Below, piece by piece: positions 19,782 through 27,216 of a stretch of 64,000 nucleotides of DNA. Source of the DNA: CAXTPV01 sp965276715. Its GTDB lineage: Bacteria > Pseudomonadota > Alphaproteobacteria > Acetobacterales > Acetobacteraceae. Location of the stretch: assembly GCA_965276715.1 (NCBI GenBank), contig OZ255622.1, positions 3,534,001 through 3,598,000 on the forward strand, written 5' to 3'. Position 1 is the stretch's first letter, and the number at the start of each line of letters is the position of its first letter. Under the pieces are notes generated by a model. That model had not been told where the DNA came from. It saw nothing but the letters and a program-made list of their open reading frames with translations, and made no database searches. Both the position numbers and the translations under genes were made by a program.

Positions 19782-19931
19782 TCAGTCCTTCTTCCCGTCC
19801 CCCGGCCCGGTCGTGCCGGTGTGCGACGGAGGGTCGCTCGCCGGAAACGTCCCGTCCATCGCCTCGTCGACCTTGTCGTCGTCCAACTCCGTCTCCTCGT
19901 CCGGCTCCGGCTTTTTCGTCGTGTCGCTCAT
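19782..19931 (-). CDS. Small acidic protein with FPASDPPS motif
   Basis: 49 residues, ATG 19931 with GGGAG 7 bases upstream. Composition is strongly acidic (EPDEETELDDDKVDEAMDG) and it ends with the motif DGTFPASDPPSHTGT. Tiny proteins with an (E/D)-x-FPASDPP motif are common in Alphaproteobacteria and have no known function. It is 5 bases from the gpmI start, so probably co-transcribed, and divergent from msrB. Confidence 0.75.
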   Translation of the reverse strand: MSDTTKKPEPDEETELDDDKVDEAMDGTFPASDPPSHTGTTGPGDGKKD

Positions 19932-20036
19932 CGTCGTCTCCCGTCGCTGTCGTGCCCAACACACGCGCGCCGCCGTGCGGGGGTTTCGCCACGCCGCCCG
20001 ATTTCCCACATCCCGACCGCATCCGGAGAAATCGAC

Positions 20037-20459
20037 ATGGACGACGGCACCGCACTCAAGGCAGGCACCATCCACCTGACCGACGCCGAATGGCGCGCCA
20101 GGCTCAGCCCCGAGCAATACCGTGTGCTGCGCGAGCACGGCACCGAGCGCGCCGGCGCCAGCCCGCTCAACCGCGAGAAGCGCGACGGCGTCTTCCTGTG
20201 CGCCGGCTGCGGCACCGCCCTGTTCGATTCCACAACCAAATACGAGAGCGGCAGCGGCTGGCCCAGCTTCTATGCCCCCAAGGACGGCGCGGTCGCGACC
20301 AGCGTCGACAACAGCCTCGGCATGCGGCGTGTCGAGGTCACGTGCGCGAATTGCGGCGGCCATCTCGGCCACGTCTTCCCCGACGGACCCAAGCCGACCG
20401 GCGACCGGTTCTGCATGAACGGCGCCGCCCTGGACTTCGAACCGGGCACGCCGGCCTGA
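20037..20459 (+). CDS. msrB: Peptide methionine-(R)-S-oxide reductase
   Basis: 140 residues, ATG 20037 after CCGGAGAAA. Zinc-binding CxxC pairs in LCAGCGT and TCANCGGH, YESGSGWPSF substrate-binding segment, and catalytic Cys in RFCMNGAAL. Repairs R-methionine sulfoxide in proteins using thioredoxin. First gene of a tight run (msrB, free-methionine sulfoxide reductase, upp) with overlapping stops and starts. Confidence 0.95.
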   Translation: MDDGTALKAGTIHLTDAEWRARLSPEQYRVLREHGTERAGASPLNREKRDGVFLCAGCGTALFDSTTKYESGSGWPSFYAPKDGAVATSVDNSLGMRRVEVTCANCGGHLGHVFPDGPKPTGDRFCMNGAALDFEPGTPA

Positions 20460-20902
20460 GCGCCTCCGCCGCCGAGATCACCGACCTCATCGCCGCCCTG
20501 ATCGACGGCGAGACCGACTTCATCGCCAACGCGGCCAATGTCGCGTCGGTCCTCTATCACCGTCTCGACCGGGTGAACTGGGCCGGCTTCTACCTCGACC
20601 GCGGCGGCACGCTGGTGCTCGGCCCGTTCCACGGCCAGCCCGCCTGCGTGCGCATTCCGCTCGGCCGCGGCGTCTGCGGCGCCGCGGCCGAGCAGCGCCG
20701 CACGATCGTCGTCCCCGACGTGCATCAATTCCCAGGCCACATCGCCTGCGACTCCGCTTCGCGCTCCGAGATCGTGGTCCCGCTGATCAAAGCCGGCGCG
20801 CTCATCGGCGTGCTCGACGTCGACAGCCCCGATCTCGATCGCTTCCACCCGGCCGAGCAGGCGCTGCTCGAGCGCGTGGCCGATCTCCTGATGGCCGCGT
20901 GA
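20456..20902 (+). CDS. Free methionine-(R)-sulfoxide reductase (GAF domain), probable CTG start
   Basis: 148 residues. The body (NWAGFYL, LVLGPFHGQPACVRIPLGRGVC in two parts, GHIACDSASRSEIVVPL, GVLDVDS) is the fRMsr GAF family, with conserved Cys residues for catalysis. Family members need about 15 residues before TDFIANAANVASVLYHRL, and the only near-start codon giving that length is CTG 20456, overlapping the msrB stop (CTGA); the next GTG is inside the domain. Together with MsrB it covers protein-bound and free R-methionine sulfoxide. Confidence 0.85.
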   Translation: MSASAAEITDLIAALIDGETDFIANAANVASVLYHRLDRVNWAGFYLDRGGTLVLGPFHGQPACVRIPLGRGVCGAAAEQRRTIVVPDVHQFPGHIACDSASRSEIVVPLIKAGALIGVLDVDSPDLDRFHPAEQALLERVADLLMAA

Positions 20903-21528
20903 GCCGCGTCGCGATCCTCGACCACCCGCTCGTCACCCACAAGCTCGGCCTGCTGCGCGACCGTCGCACCTCGACCGTCCATTTCCGCCAGATCACCCGC
21001 GAGATCAGCCTGCTGCTCGGCTACGAGGCGACCCGCTCGCTCGAGCTCGAGACCGCCAGCATCGAGACGCCGCTCGAGACCACCGAGGTGTCGTTCCTGT
21101 GCGGCAAGAAGCTCTGCTTTGTCTCGATCCTGCGCGCCGGCGACGGCATCCTCGCCGGCATGCTCGACCTCCTGCCCACCGCGCGCGTCGGCCATATCGG
21201 GCTTGCCCGCGACCACCGCACGCTCCGTCCGGTCGAATACTACCGCAAGCTCCCCGACGACCTCGACAAGCGCGTCGTCATCATCGTCGACCCCATGCTC
21301 GCGACCGGCCATTCCGCGGTCGCCGCCATCGACGTGGTCCGTGCCGCGGGGGCCCGCGAGGTGCGCCTGGCCTGCATTCTCGCAGCCCCCGAGGGCCTCG
21401 CCGTTCTCGCCGCCGCCCATCCCGACGTCGCCGTCACCACCGCATCCGTCGACCGCGAGCTCGACGCCCGCGGCTACATCCGCCCAGGCCTAGGCGATGC
21501 CGGCGACCGCCTGTTCGGCACCCGCTGA
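20899..21528 (+). CDS. upp: Uracil phosphoribosyltransferase
   Basis: 209 residues, GTG 20899 overlapping the previous stop (GTGA). PRPP-binding loop VIIVDPMLATGHSA at 127-140, and GYIRPGLGDAGDRLFGT, the uracil-binding C-terminus. Salvages uracil to UMP with PRPP in the cytoplasm. Its coupling to the methionine sulfoxide genes is positional; no functional link is evident. Confidence 0.96.
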   Translation: MSRVAILDHPLVTHKLGLLRDRRTSTVHFRQITREISLLLGYEATRSLELETASIETPLETTEVSFLCGKKLCFVSILRAGDGILAGMLDLLPTARVGHIGLARDHRTLRPVEYYRKLPDDLDKRVVIIVDPMLATGHSAVAAIDVVRAAGAREVRLACILAAPEGLAVLAAAHPDVAVTTASVDRELDARGYIRPGLGDAGDRLFGTR

Positions 21529-21562
21529 GGCCCACGCCCGAGCACAAACCAGGAGACCGTCC

Positions 21563-21793
21563 ATGCCAGACCACGTCTACCGCGTCACCGAGGTCGTCGG
21601 CTCGTCCAGGACGAGTATCGACGAAGCGATCAAGTCCGCCATCGCCAAGGCTGCGAACACGATCCGCCATCTGCGCTGGTTCGAGGTCATCGAGACCCGC
21701 GGCCAGATCGAGAACGGCAGCGTCGCCTACTTCCAGGTCACCCTGAAGATCGGCTTCGCCCTCGAGGACGAGAACGTGAGCCTCCAGCCCTGA
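21563..21793 (+). CDS. Dodecin, flavin-binding protein
   Basis: 76 residues, ATG 21563 with AGGAGA 6 bases upstream. Trp39 (flavin stacking) in LRWFEVIETRGQIENG and FQVTLKIGFALED match the dodecin family, which forms dodecamers that store and buffer riboflavin/FMN/FAD. Ends just before the intergenic repeat that starts at 21821. Confidence 0.93.
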   Translation: MPDHVYRVTEVVGSSRTSIDEAIKSAIAKAANTIRHLRWFEVIETRGQIENGSVAYFQVTLKIGFALEDENVSLQP

Positions 21794-21811
21794 ACGCCAC
21801 AAAAGAAGGCC

Positions 21812-22096
21812 TCAGAAATTGGGGCTCCGCCCCAAGCCCCGCCAGGGGCCGGGCCCCTGGACCGCCAATATTGCATCGGGCGGCCTTCCGTTCGTCTCGA
21901 ACCATCCATCCGGGACCGGAAACTGCTTGTGTTGGATAACCAGCCGGTTGAGCCAGACGCCCACATTGTCGGGAATGACTGTCGCACCCGTTGCCCAGCG
22001 ACGAACCGTTGTTGGATGGAGGCTCAGCGCCTCGGCTAAGCCTCGCTGCGACCAGCGGAGCGCCAGGAGCCGGTCTCGCAGCTCGTCTTGGGTCAT
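21812..22096 (-). CDS. Small HTH protein whose C-terminus is repeat-derived
   Basis: 94 residues. MTQDELRDRLLALRWSQRGL followed by AEALSLHPTTVRRWATG is a Cro/phage-repressor type helix-turn-helix; IPDNVGVWLNRLV follows. The last 17 residues (AVQGPGPWRGLGRSPNF) are encoded by the intergenic repeat at 21821-21869, so the original stop has probably been lost. The ATG overlaps the stop of the upstream membrane-protein gene (ATGA). Likely DNA-binding regulator of that pair; target unknown. Confidence 0.7.
   Translation of the reverse strand: MTQDELRDRLLALRWSQRGLAEALSLHPTTVRRWATGATVIPDNVGVWLNRLVIQHKQFPVPDGWFETNGRPPDAILAVQGPGPWRGLGRSPNF
21821..21869. repeat. GC-rich double-hairpin intergenic repeat (copy 2)
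   Basis: GGGGCTCCGCCCC then GGGGCCGGGCCCC separated by AAGCCCCGCCA. It lies between dodecin and the convergent HTH gene and is read through by the HTH gene. Confidence 0.85.
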
Positions 22097-22332
22097 GGAT
22101 GGACCCCTATGTGCCAGAACGAATTGACTGCTGCCACGAGGCCACCCAGGGCGGCAAGGCCAGAGAACACTACCACCAGCGGCGACAGCCAGCGATCTCT
22201 GCCAAGCTTCGCGGCCTCGGCCGCCAGCTTGTTTTGCTCGGCCGCGAACTTGCGTGTCTCGGCCTGCGCACGGTCGATCTCCGCGCGCTGCTGCTGAAGG
22301 TCAAGATTGAGGTCGGAAGCGATCGCGCTCAT
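22093..22332 (-). CDS. Small coiled-coil membrane protein
   Basis: 79 residues. A heptad-like helix (LDLQQQRAEIDRAQAETRK, then AAEQNKLAAEAAKL) is followed by one membrane segment (SPLVVVFSGLAALGGLVAAV) and a short tail. I do not recognise a family; the shape resembles phage or toxin accessory proteins. Overlaps the HTH gene start by 4 bases, so the two are one transcription unit, directly downstream of the STAND-PRTase gene on the same strand. Confidence 0.6.
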   Translation of the reverse strand: MSAIASDLNLDLQQQRAEIDRAQAETRKFAAEQNKLAAEAAKLGRDRWLSPLVVVFSGLAALGGLVAAVNSFWHIGVHP

Positions 22333-22788
22333 CGAAGTTATGGCCTCTCGCTAGCCTGCGCCTGATGCGCTCGGCATGTGGCTGACGTGGGCACACAGCC
22401 GGCCCAGCGCAACCGGCATGCCCGTCCGATCTCTCCTCGTTCTTGTCGCCGCCCGGGCGTCAACCTGCCGGCCGATGGCTGCCGCCCAGAACAGGTCCCG
22501 TCGATATGCCCGTTCATACGACCTGACGGCTTCTGCATGCGAGTAAGACGCGTCAGTGATGCGCATCGGTGCGAGCGCCAAAACCACACTCTCTTTGGCC
22601 AATACCGGACAGGCTGCTTTCGCGATATGGACCGCAAGAACCGATATCCGCTGCCATCGCGGGCGATCGTGACCGGCGATCGAAGCGGCACGTCGGTCTG
22701 TGGCGTGCCATAAGTCCGGGCAAGTGGCAGGCTGAGACCGGCAGGTGTGACGATGACCGGCTCGCGGATCTTGCCGCGCTTTTGGCTC
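22333..22788. other. 456-base gap with no convincing gene
   Basis: Both strands hold only short frames. The best minus-strand one (22351-22602, TTG start, 83 codons, MAKESVVLALAPMRITDASYS at its start) has no ribosome-binding site. Base composition is already lower in GC than the flanking core genome. It may hold the 3' trailer of the large gene and a promoter for the small membrane/HTH pair; I see no clear promoter. Confidence 0.4.
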
Positions 22789-25788
22789 TCAATTTACCAC
22801 CCGCTCGAATAGCGGTTTCCAGGCTGTAGCGGTCTTGGACGATGAATGCAGAATAGGCAAAGCGTTATTGGGAACGGTAGTCGGCATCACGAGCAGGAGC
22901 CCCTGGCCACCATAGCCGAGCGGGTTGTCTGGATAGACATGGGTACCGAGGTCCTCGACCATCGCCTTAGCGCGATCCTTGTCCGCCCTCGTGCCAAAGA
23001 CGCCCGTCTCGCCCGCAAAGGCAAATGCATCCTCGTCCAGCATTTCTCCGGCCCTAAAATCTACCTCCTCATACGCCATCGTGCCAATGGCTGTCCTGAC
23101 ACGATCAATACCTTGCTCCGTCGCGAACAGCGCGTAGACGATGACTTTGGGCTTGGTTTCGGCCAGCAGCGCCGCATGTTGCTGGACAAACCGGTCGATG
23201 TTCCGAGCGAGCGACCTCCCCGTGGCCACCACGTCGTCCACTATCACGACCGCCTTGGGAGGTTTCCCGTTGCGGATTGTTTGGACATAGTCGCGGAATG
23301 CTCGGTCGAACGAGGTCGGCGGCAGGATGGCCTTTCGAGAAATCCTATTTTCCTCCGCCAAATCGGAGGCATACCGTTGACCGCTCTTTCCTTCCCCATC
23401 CACGTAGGTGATCACGATGTCGTCCCTCCTCTCGGAGGAACTCTTACTCGAAGGCCCAGCAGCGTCTCGGATGGCGTGCCCGGCAATTCGGAGACGACGT
23501 AGGTTCTCCTCCGCGCTGACGACCTTAAGCGATTTGAGAAGTGTGAAAAGGAGACGCTGATCCCGCTGGCTCGTCCTCTGCGACAGCCACGCACGGATCC
23601 TCTCGGGTCCTATTACTTTCCCCCGATATGGGGGCCACGAGTCAGCCAGGGCCACGACCTCCTCAGGATTGACACGTGCCTCCTCCTGGAGTTGTTCGTC
23701 GATGCCCGCCAATTCTTCGGAAAGCCGGTCGTTCGCCAATCGACTGAGCCCGACGCCCATCAGCCAGGAACGGAACATCGGTAGTTTAAAGTCATAGCTG
23801 CCAAGCGTCTCGATAAGAACGTCGCGTGTCACGAAATTTCCAAGCAGTGCAGATAGCTCACCGTCCGATATCTGGAGCGAGCCGCGTTGCGCGGAGATGT
23901 TTTCCAGCTTCGCCGGGCCGCCGGCCCGCAAACAACGGACTAACGCCGCCAGGGTGCGGCGCCGCTTCAGCGAAACTGCCTCCCGCTCTTCTATAGGGCT
24001 GTAGATGCCGTCTTGCCACATGTGCGCAAACTGGTAGCTCTCCAGCCGATCGATCGCCGTAGGCGCGACATTCCTCACCTCAAGAGCAGTGACGTCCGCA
24101 TCGCGTTCGCGGACCGCCCGTGCCATAACCTCCCTGCAGATGATCTTGGCGAAATACGGGTTGCCACTGCTCAGGTTGAAGACTTCAGATATCGCGTCGA
24201 GGTGCCAGTCCAGCACCCCTTCCGACGGCCGACGGACAAGCTGCTGGAAATCATGCCAGTCGCGCACACGAGAAAAGTAGCTCAGATTTACCCGCGAGAA
24301 GCGGTTAAGCTTCTGACCCTGGCGGTCCATTACGTAGGGCATGTTCTCGCTCCCGACCAGCAGTAGGCAGATGTTCGGAGTGGCGGTGATGGCTCGGATG
24401 TTGGCAAAGAACGTCTCGGCTAGGTTGCCCTGGAGATAGAGTTCCTGCGCCATGTCATCGAACTCATCGATGACGATTACAAAGCGGCGGTCCGGGTCGG
24501 CGAAGTATGCCTGCTGCGCCAGCTTGAGGAGGGGCGCGAGTGAACCATCGTAGTCGCCACGCTGCCAGCTGCCGCCGCCGGGCAGGGCGCCGACGATGAA
24601 GTCCTCAATTTCCCTGCCCAGGTTCCTCAAGGTTGTCCGGGCTTCTTCTGCGGCGATGTTTCCCCAAAGTATGTAAAGTCGGTGGAGCTTGCCGTCGGGT
24701 TGGTGCCGAACCGCTTGGTCGGCAGCGGTCTGTGCTAGGGACGTCTTGCCCACTCTTTTCTGGCCGTCGATGTAGGTCGGTTCCATTGGGGTCTGCAGCA
24801 TGCGCGAGACGAGCGTCGCGACCTGTTCCGTGCGTCCAATGAAGCGGCCGCCGTCTGCCGGAGCCTCGGCATAGGGATTGAGGTATTTGTAGCGGCTCCA
24901 ACTGACGTCAGATCTCTGCGGGAGGACCTGGACGTCAAAGATATCTTCGGCCGGGCGCGGATTTCCGAGTTCTCCCCAGGAAACGTGGATGTCGGCCGAG
25001 AACTTGGGGCACGGATCGACGACAATCGCCTTAAAGGTCAGAGCGAATTCGCCGGGAGGAACGTCCCCAAGACTGACCTCGGGTTCTTCGACAAGAACGT
25101 GCTCGCTGTCGCTGCTGACGCGGAAGGTGACGTTTATCCCATTGCCGGGGCCGGAGTTGCGCATCGGGACCGTGACGTGCAGCTCCCGTCCCGACTCATG
25201 TAGCGGATGTCGCTTCTGAAGTTCGGTTCCGGGAGAAGACCGCTCGATAGTGGAGCGAAACCTCGCCCTAACTGCTGTCAGTAGTCTCTCCACGGCCGTC
25301 TCGACGTGTACAAGGAACGGGATGAGGTGGTCCTTCATGAGGAATGAAGGCCTCGACGCGGCTATCGCGCGGGCGGCTGCGATCTCCTCTTGGCAGGACC
25401 CGACGTCGTCGCCCAGAGTGCGCTCCACTCTCTGCAAACGGGCAACGGTACCAAGCAGTGTGTCGATCCGTTCGGCGACTTCGCTGACTAGGTAGGGCAC
25501 GCAGTATACCTTCGTTAGCGGATGGCGGAGGCAACTCATAATCGCTGCCTTCGACGCCATAATCGAGTCTACCGAGTTGTACTTCGTCCGGAGGGGCTGC
25601 AGCCGCTCCAGCACCTGTCCGTGAACCTGCTCGAAGAGCGAAAACTTCTCGAAATTCTGCCGCTTCGTTTCGACGCCGGCCAGCACCAGCAGGTCAGGCA
25701 GCGCGCCTTCCACCAGTTCGACCACGGAGCGAGATAAGTTCGGGGCGCTGGAGTCCACGACGCCCTGGACCGACAGGGCTCTTAACAC
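22789..25788 (-). CDS. STAND-type ATPase fused to a C-terminal phosphoribosyltransferase-like domain; candidate conflict/defence protein
   Basis: 999 residues from GTG 25788. Residues 1-190 are helical. Residues 200-290 are beta-rich (RELHVTVPMRNSGPGNGINV, then LGDVPPGEFALTFKA), like CARDB/Ig domains. The NTPase has an entry motif RFIGRTEQV (315-323), Walker A GQKRVGKTS (342-350), Walker B FVIVIDEFDD (436-445) and a STAND-type GxP site in SSGNPYFAKII (540-550). Helical/winged-helix sequence follows to about 780. The C-terminal 200 residues hold a PRPP-loop motif VVIVDDVVATGRS (847-859) and end with NPLGYGGQGLLLVMP (955-969) and VPNNALPIL (972-980), resembling PRTase-CE effector domains. Domain order is sensor/adaptor, switch, effector. 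GC is well below the neighbours. The 5' end is doubtful because another frame overlaps it. Probable role: NTP-gated abortive defence (inference). Confidence 0.75.
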   Translation of the reverse strand: MLRALSVQGVVDSSAPNLSRSVVELVEGALPDLLVLAGVETKRQNFEKFSLFEQVHGQVLERLQPLRTKYNSVDSIMASKAAIMSCLRHPLTKVYCVPYLVSEVAERIDTLLGTVARLQRVERTLGDDVGSCQEEIAAARAIAASRPSFLMKDHLIPFLVHVETAVERLLTAVRARFRSTIERSSPGTELQKRHPLHESGRELHVTVPMRNSGPGNGINVTFRVSSDSEHVLVEEPEVSLGDVPPGEFALTFKAIVVDPCPKFSADIHVSWGELGNPRPAEDIFDVQVLPQRSDVSWSRYKYLNPYAEAPADGGRFIGRTEQVATLVSRMLQTPMEPTYIDGQKRVGKTSLAQTAADQAVRHQPDGKLHRLYILWGNIAAEEARTTLRNLGREIEDFIVGALPGGGSWQRGDYDGSLAPLLKLAQQAYFADPDRRFVIVIDEFDDMAQELYLQGNLAETFFANIRAITATPNICLLLVGSENMPYVMDRQGQKLNRFSRVNLSYFSRVRDWHDFQQLVRRPSEGVLDWHLDAISEVFNLSSGNPYFAKIICREVMARAVRERDADVTALEVRNVAPTAIDRLESYQFAHMWQDGIYSPIEEREAVSLKRRRTLAALVRCLRAGGPAKLENISAQRGSLQISDGELSALLGNFVTRDVLIETLGSYDFKLPMFRSWLMGVGLSRLANDRLSEELAGIDEQLQEEARVNPEEVVALADSWPPYRGKVIGPERIRAWLSQRTSQRDQRLLFTLLKSLKVVSAEENLRRLRIAGHAIRDAAGPSSKSSSERRDDIVITYVDGEGKSGQRYASDLAEENRISRKAILPPTSFDRAFRDYVQTIRNGKPPKAVVIVDDVVATGRSLARNIDRFVQQHAALLAETKPKVIVYALFATEQGIDRVRTAIGTMAYEEVDFRAGEMLDEDAFAFAGETGVFGTRADKDRAKAMVEDLGTHVYPDNPLGYGGQGLLLVMPTTVPNNALPILHSSSKTATAWKPLFERVVN

Positions 25789-26065
25789 TAAGGCCGCGTC
25801 CTACGGGATGCCGGGAGAGCGCAACGATTGCGTCGGTCAGCGACCCGTCGCACGGTAAACGCTGAATCGCGAGGAGGTGCCGCCGGAGCGCGTCGCGTGC
25901 GGTAGTAGGATCGGCCGCCGCGAGGGCGGTTTCGAACACGGCTACGAGCACCTCGAAATGATCAGCGACATCTTCAAGGGCGTAGCCCGACATAGGCATG
26001 GTCTCCCGGCATTCGACCCTTATAACGCCATCTTCAGTTCGGAATGTGGATCGGTCAACAAGCAC
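25694..26065 (-). CDS. Upstream overlapping frame, possibly the displaced N-terminus of the STAND-PRTase protein
   Basis: Up to 123 codons from GTG 26065; better starts are the ATGs at 25999 and 25993 behind GGGAGA. Residues up to about LTDAIVALSRHPVG look like normal protein (YALEDVADHFEVLVAVFETALAA in pieces, helical). The last ~31 codons, which overlap the 999-residue gene by 95 bases in another frame, are Arg/Gly-rich and look like out-of-frame translation. A frameshift near 25,790-25,805 would join both into one protein of about 1,090 residues. A separate small partner gene is the alternative. Confidence 0.45.
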   Translation of the reverse strand: MLVDRSTFRTEDGVIRVECRETMPMSGYALEDVADHFEVLVAVFETALAAADPTTARDALRRHLLAIQRLPCDGSLTDAIVALSRHPVGRGLSVKSPVGPGRRGLQRPELISLRGRTGGRRAA

Positions 26066-26370
26066 CGACCGCTACAATACTGGCTATGCGTTTCGAACCT
26101 GCCCGGCTAAGTCGGGATTGCAAGGCTACGTCCGCTTTCGAGCAGCTGGAGGTAACGCGCGGATGACTGCGATGAGACGCAGTGCGGTCATTTACGGAAC
26201 CCATCACCGTCGGGTGCCATCCCTCATCCCGGCCCGTGAGCGAAGCCCGCGAACAACGCCCGCACGCGAACCACAACACGTCCGATCATTCACCCACCCT
26301 CGTTTCGGTTGGATCTTAACGATCAGCGTTCGCCGCCTCCAACCGCTGTCCACCAGGTTGCGCAAGCCGT
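26066..26370. other. Gap upstream of the STAND gene, no gene seen
   Basis: No frame on either strand looks protein-like. It must hold the promoter of the STAND gene; TATAAG at 26018-26023 (minus strand) is the only AT-rich candidate box and has no well-placed partner. Confidence 0.35.
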
Positions 26371-26700
26371 CGGTTTGCGCGGAAACCCGCCGATGCCGCC
26401 CGCCACACATCGCCTTCCACGCGACGCCCACCGCCCCCACACCACGCCCCCGATCGTCCCGTCATGGACCTGAATCCGCCCACTCCCGCGCCACCGCATA
26501 CGCTCTCGCTATGCACGGTGACCGCCTCAGCCGCGAGTACCACCCGCTCCTGCGCTTCGCCATCCCGGTCATGCTCGGGCAACTCGCGCAGATCGGCATG
26601 ACGATCGTCGACAACATCCTCGCGAGCCACCTCGGACCACCCGTGGTCGGTTCATTCGCCGTCGGCGGCACCCGTTACATCATGGTCCTGATCGCTCTGT
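26371..26700 (+). repeat. Direct repeat of the MATE 5' region (copy A)
   Basis: About 330 bases closely matching 27931-28257 with scattered substitutions. It starts at the shared CCGCCGATGCCGCCC stretch upstream of the MATE gene and ends inside codons for ...GGTRYIMVLIAL. Identity looks near 85-90% by eye. Together with copy B it flanks the HigBA2 module. Confidence 0.85.
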
Positions 26701-26703
26701 TGA
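26464..26703 (+). pseudogene. Truncated duplicate of the MATE transporter 5' end
   Basis: The start ATG equivalent to that of the intact MATE gene is at 26464, but the reading frame shifts within the first 50 bases. From 26511 the frame reads RLSREYHPLLRFAIPVMLGQ and AQIGMTIVDNILASHLGPP, nearly identical to the intact protein (RLSREYRPLLRLAIPVMLGQ), then stops matching after MVLIAL at about 26700. The remaining 400 codons are absent. It cannot make a functional transporter. Confidence 0.85.
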
Positions 26704-26726
26704 CGGAAAAGGCAGGACAACGTTCG

Positions 26727-26867
26727 TCATCTCCTGCGTCTGCCAGGCAAGATAAGCTCGGCCTCGTGCGGCTGATCGAACTGGGTGGCCGTATAACGCG
26801 GTGGCAATGGCTGCCCCGCATCGATCATTGCCTCAAGCAGCTCTCTTTCGCGACCCGTGAGCGTCAT
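26727..26867 (-). pseudogene. 5' fragment resembling a site-specific DNA methyltransferase
   Basis: 46 codons from ATG 26867, behind AGGGAACGA. It reads MTLTGRERELLEAMIDAGQP, LPPRYTATQFDQPHEAELI, then LPGRRRR and stop. N-termini of type III-like adenine methyltransferases of the form LT.RERELLELI..G.PLP..Y...LF...RE.ELIW.GKT look the same, and the match ends where ...PGKT would follow. That point is next to the broken MATE copy, so a rearrangement probably removed the rest. Family assignment is from memory of such sequences and is tentative. Confidence 0.4.
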
Positions 26868-26898
26868 TCGTTCCCTGCCCGTGTCGCCTGAAACGGCA

Positions 26899-27216
26899 CT
26901 ATGCCGCCTTTGCTTCAGCCACCACTTCAGCCACTGCGTCCGGGTTACGCGCAATGACCATCAGGAGCACACGCGCGGCCGGATCGGGCCGACGCAACCC
27001 CTGCTCCCAATCACGCACGGCGGCGACTGCCAACCCGAACCGCTGTGCGAAAGCGGGCCGGGTCAGGGCCAGTCGCTCGCGGATAGCACGCACATCGATA
27101 TCGCCGGGCGGAAGGTATATGCGCGCGGCGTCCTTCTCGCCGCGCACGATGGCGGCGGCCTCCTGCATTGAAGCAATCAACTCGCGTCCAAAATCGGTAT
27201 CCTCGGCCTCGGTCAT
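26899..27216 (-). CDS. HigA2-like antitoxin (HTH)
   Basis: 105 residues, ATG 27216 overlapping the toxin stop (ATGA). N-terminal toxin-binding arm (IASMQEAAAIVRGEKDAARI), then Cro-type HTH about 48-95 (VRAIRERLALTRPAFAQRFG, VAAVRDWEQGLRRPD). This is the HigA2/NadS layout. It neutralises the RelE-fold toxin encoded just upstream and represses the operon by binding the twin palindromes at 27559-27594. Confidence 0.87.
   Translation of the reverse strand: MTEAEDTDFGRELIASMQEAAAIVRGEKDAARIYLPPGDIDVRAIRERLALTRPAFAQRFGLAVAAVRDWEQGLRRPDPAARVLLMVIARNPDAVAEVVAEAKAA

Noticed and set aside
22351..22602. Minus-strand 83-codon frame in the gap after the STAND gene
   Set aside because: TTG start without Shine-Dalgarno and no recognisable family; kept only as a possibility in the gap entry.
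22789..25788. Plain adenine/uracil phosphoribosyltransferase gene with an ATPase neighbour
   Set aside because: The PRPP-loop region is continuous in frame with the NTPase over 999 codons and has the conflict-type ending, so it is one fused protein.
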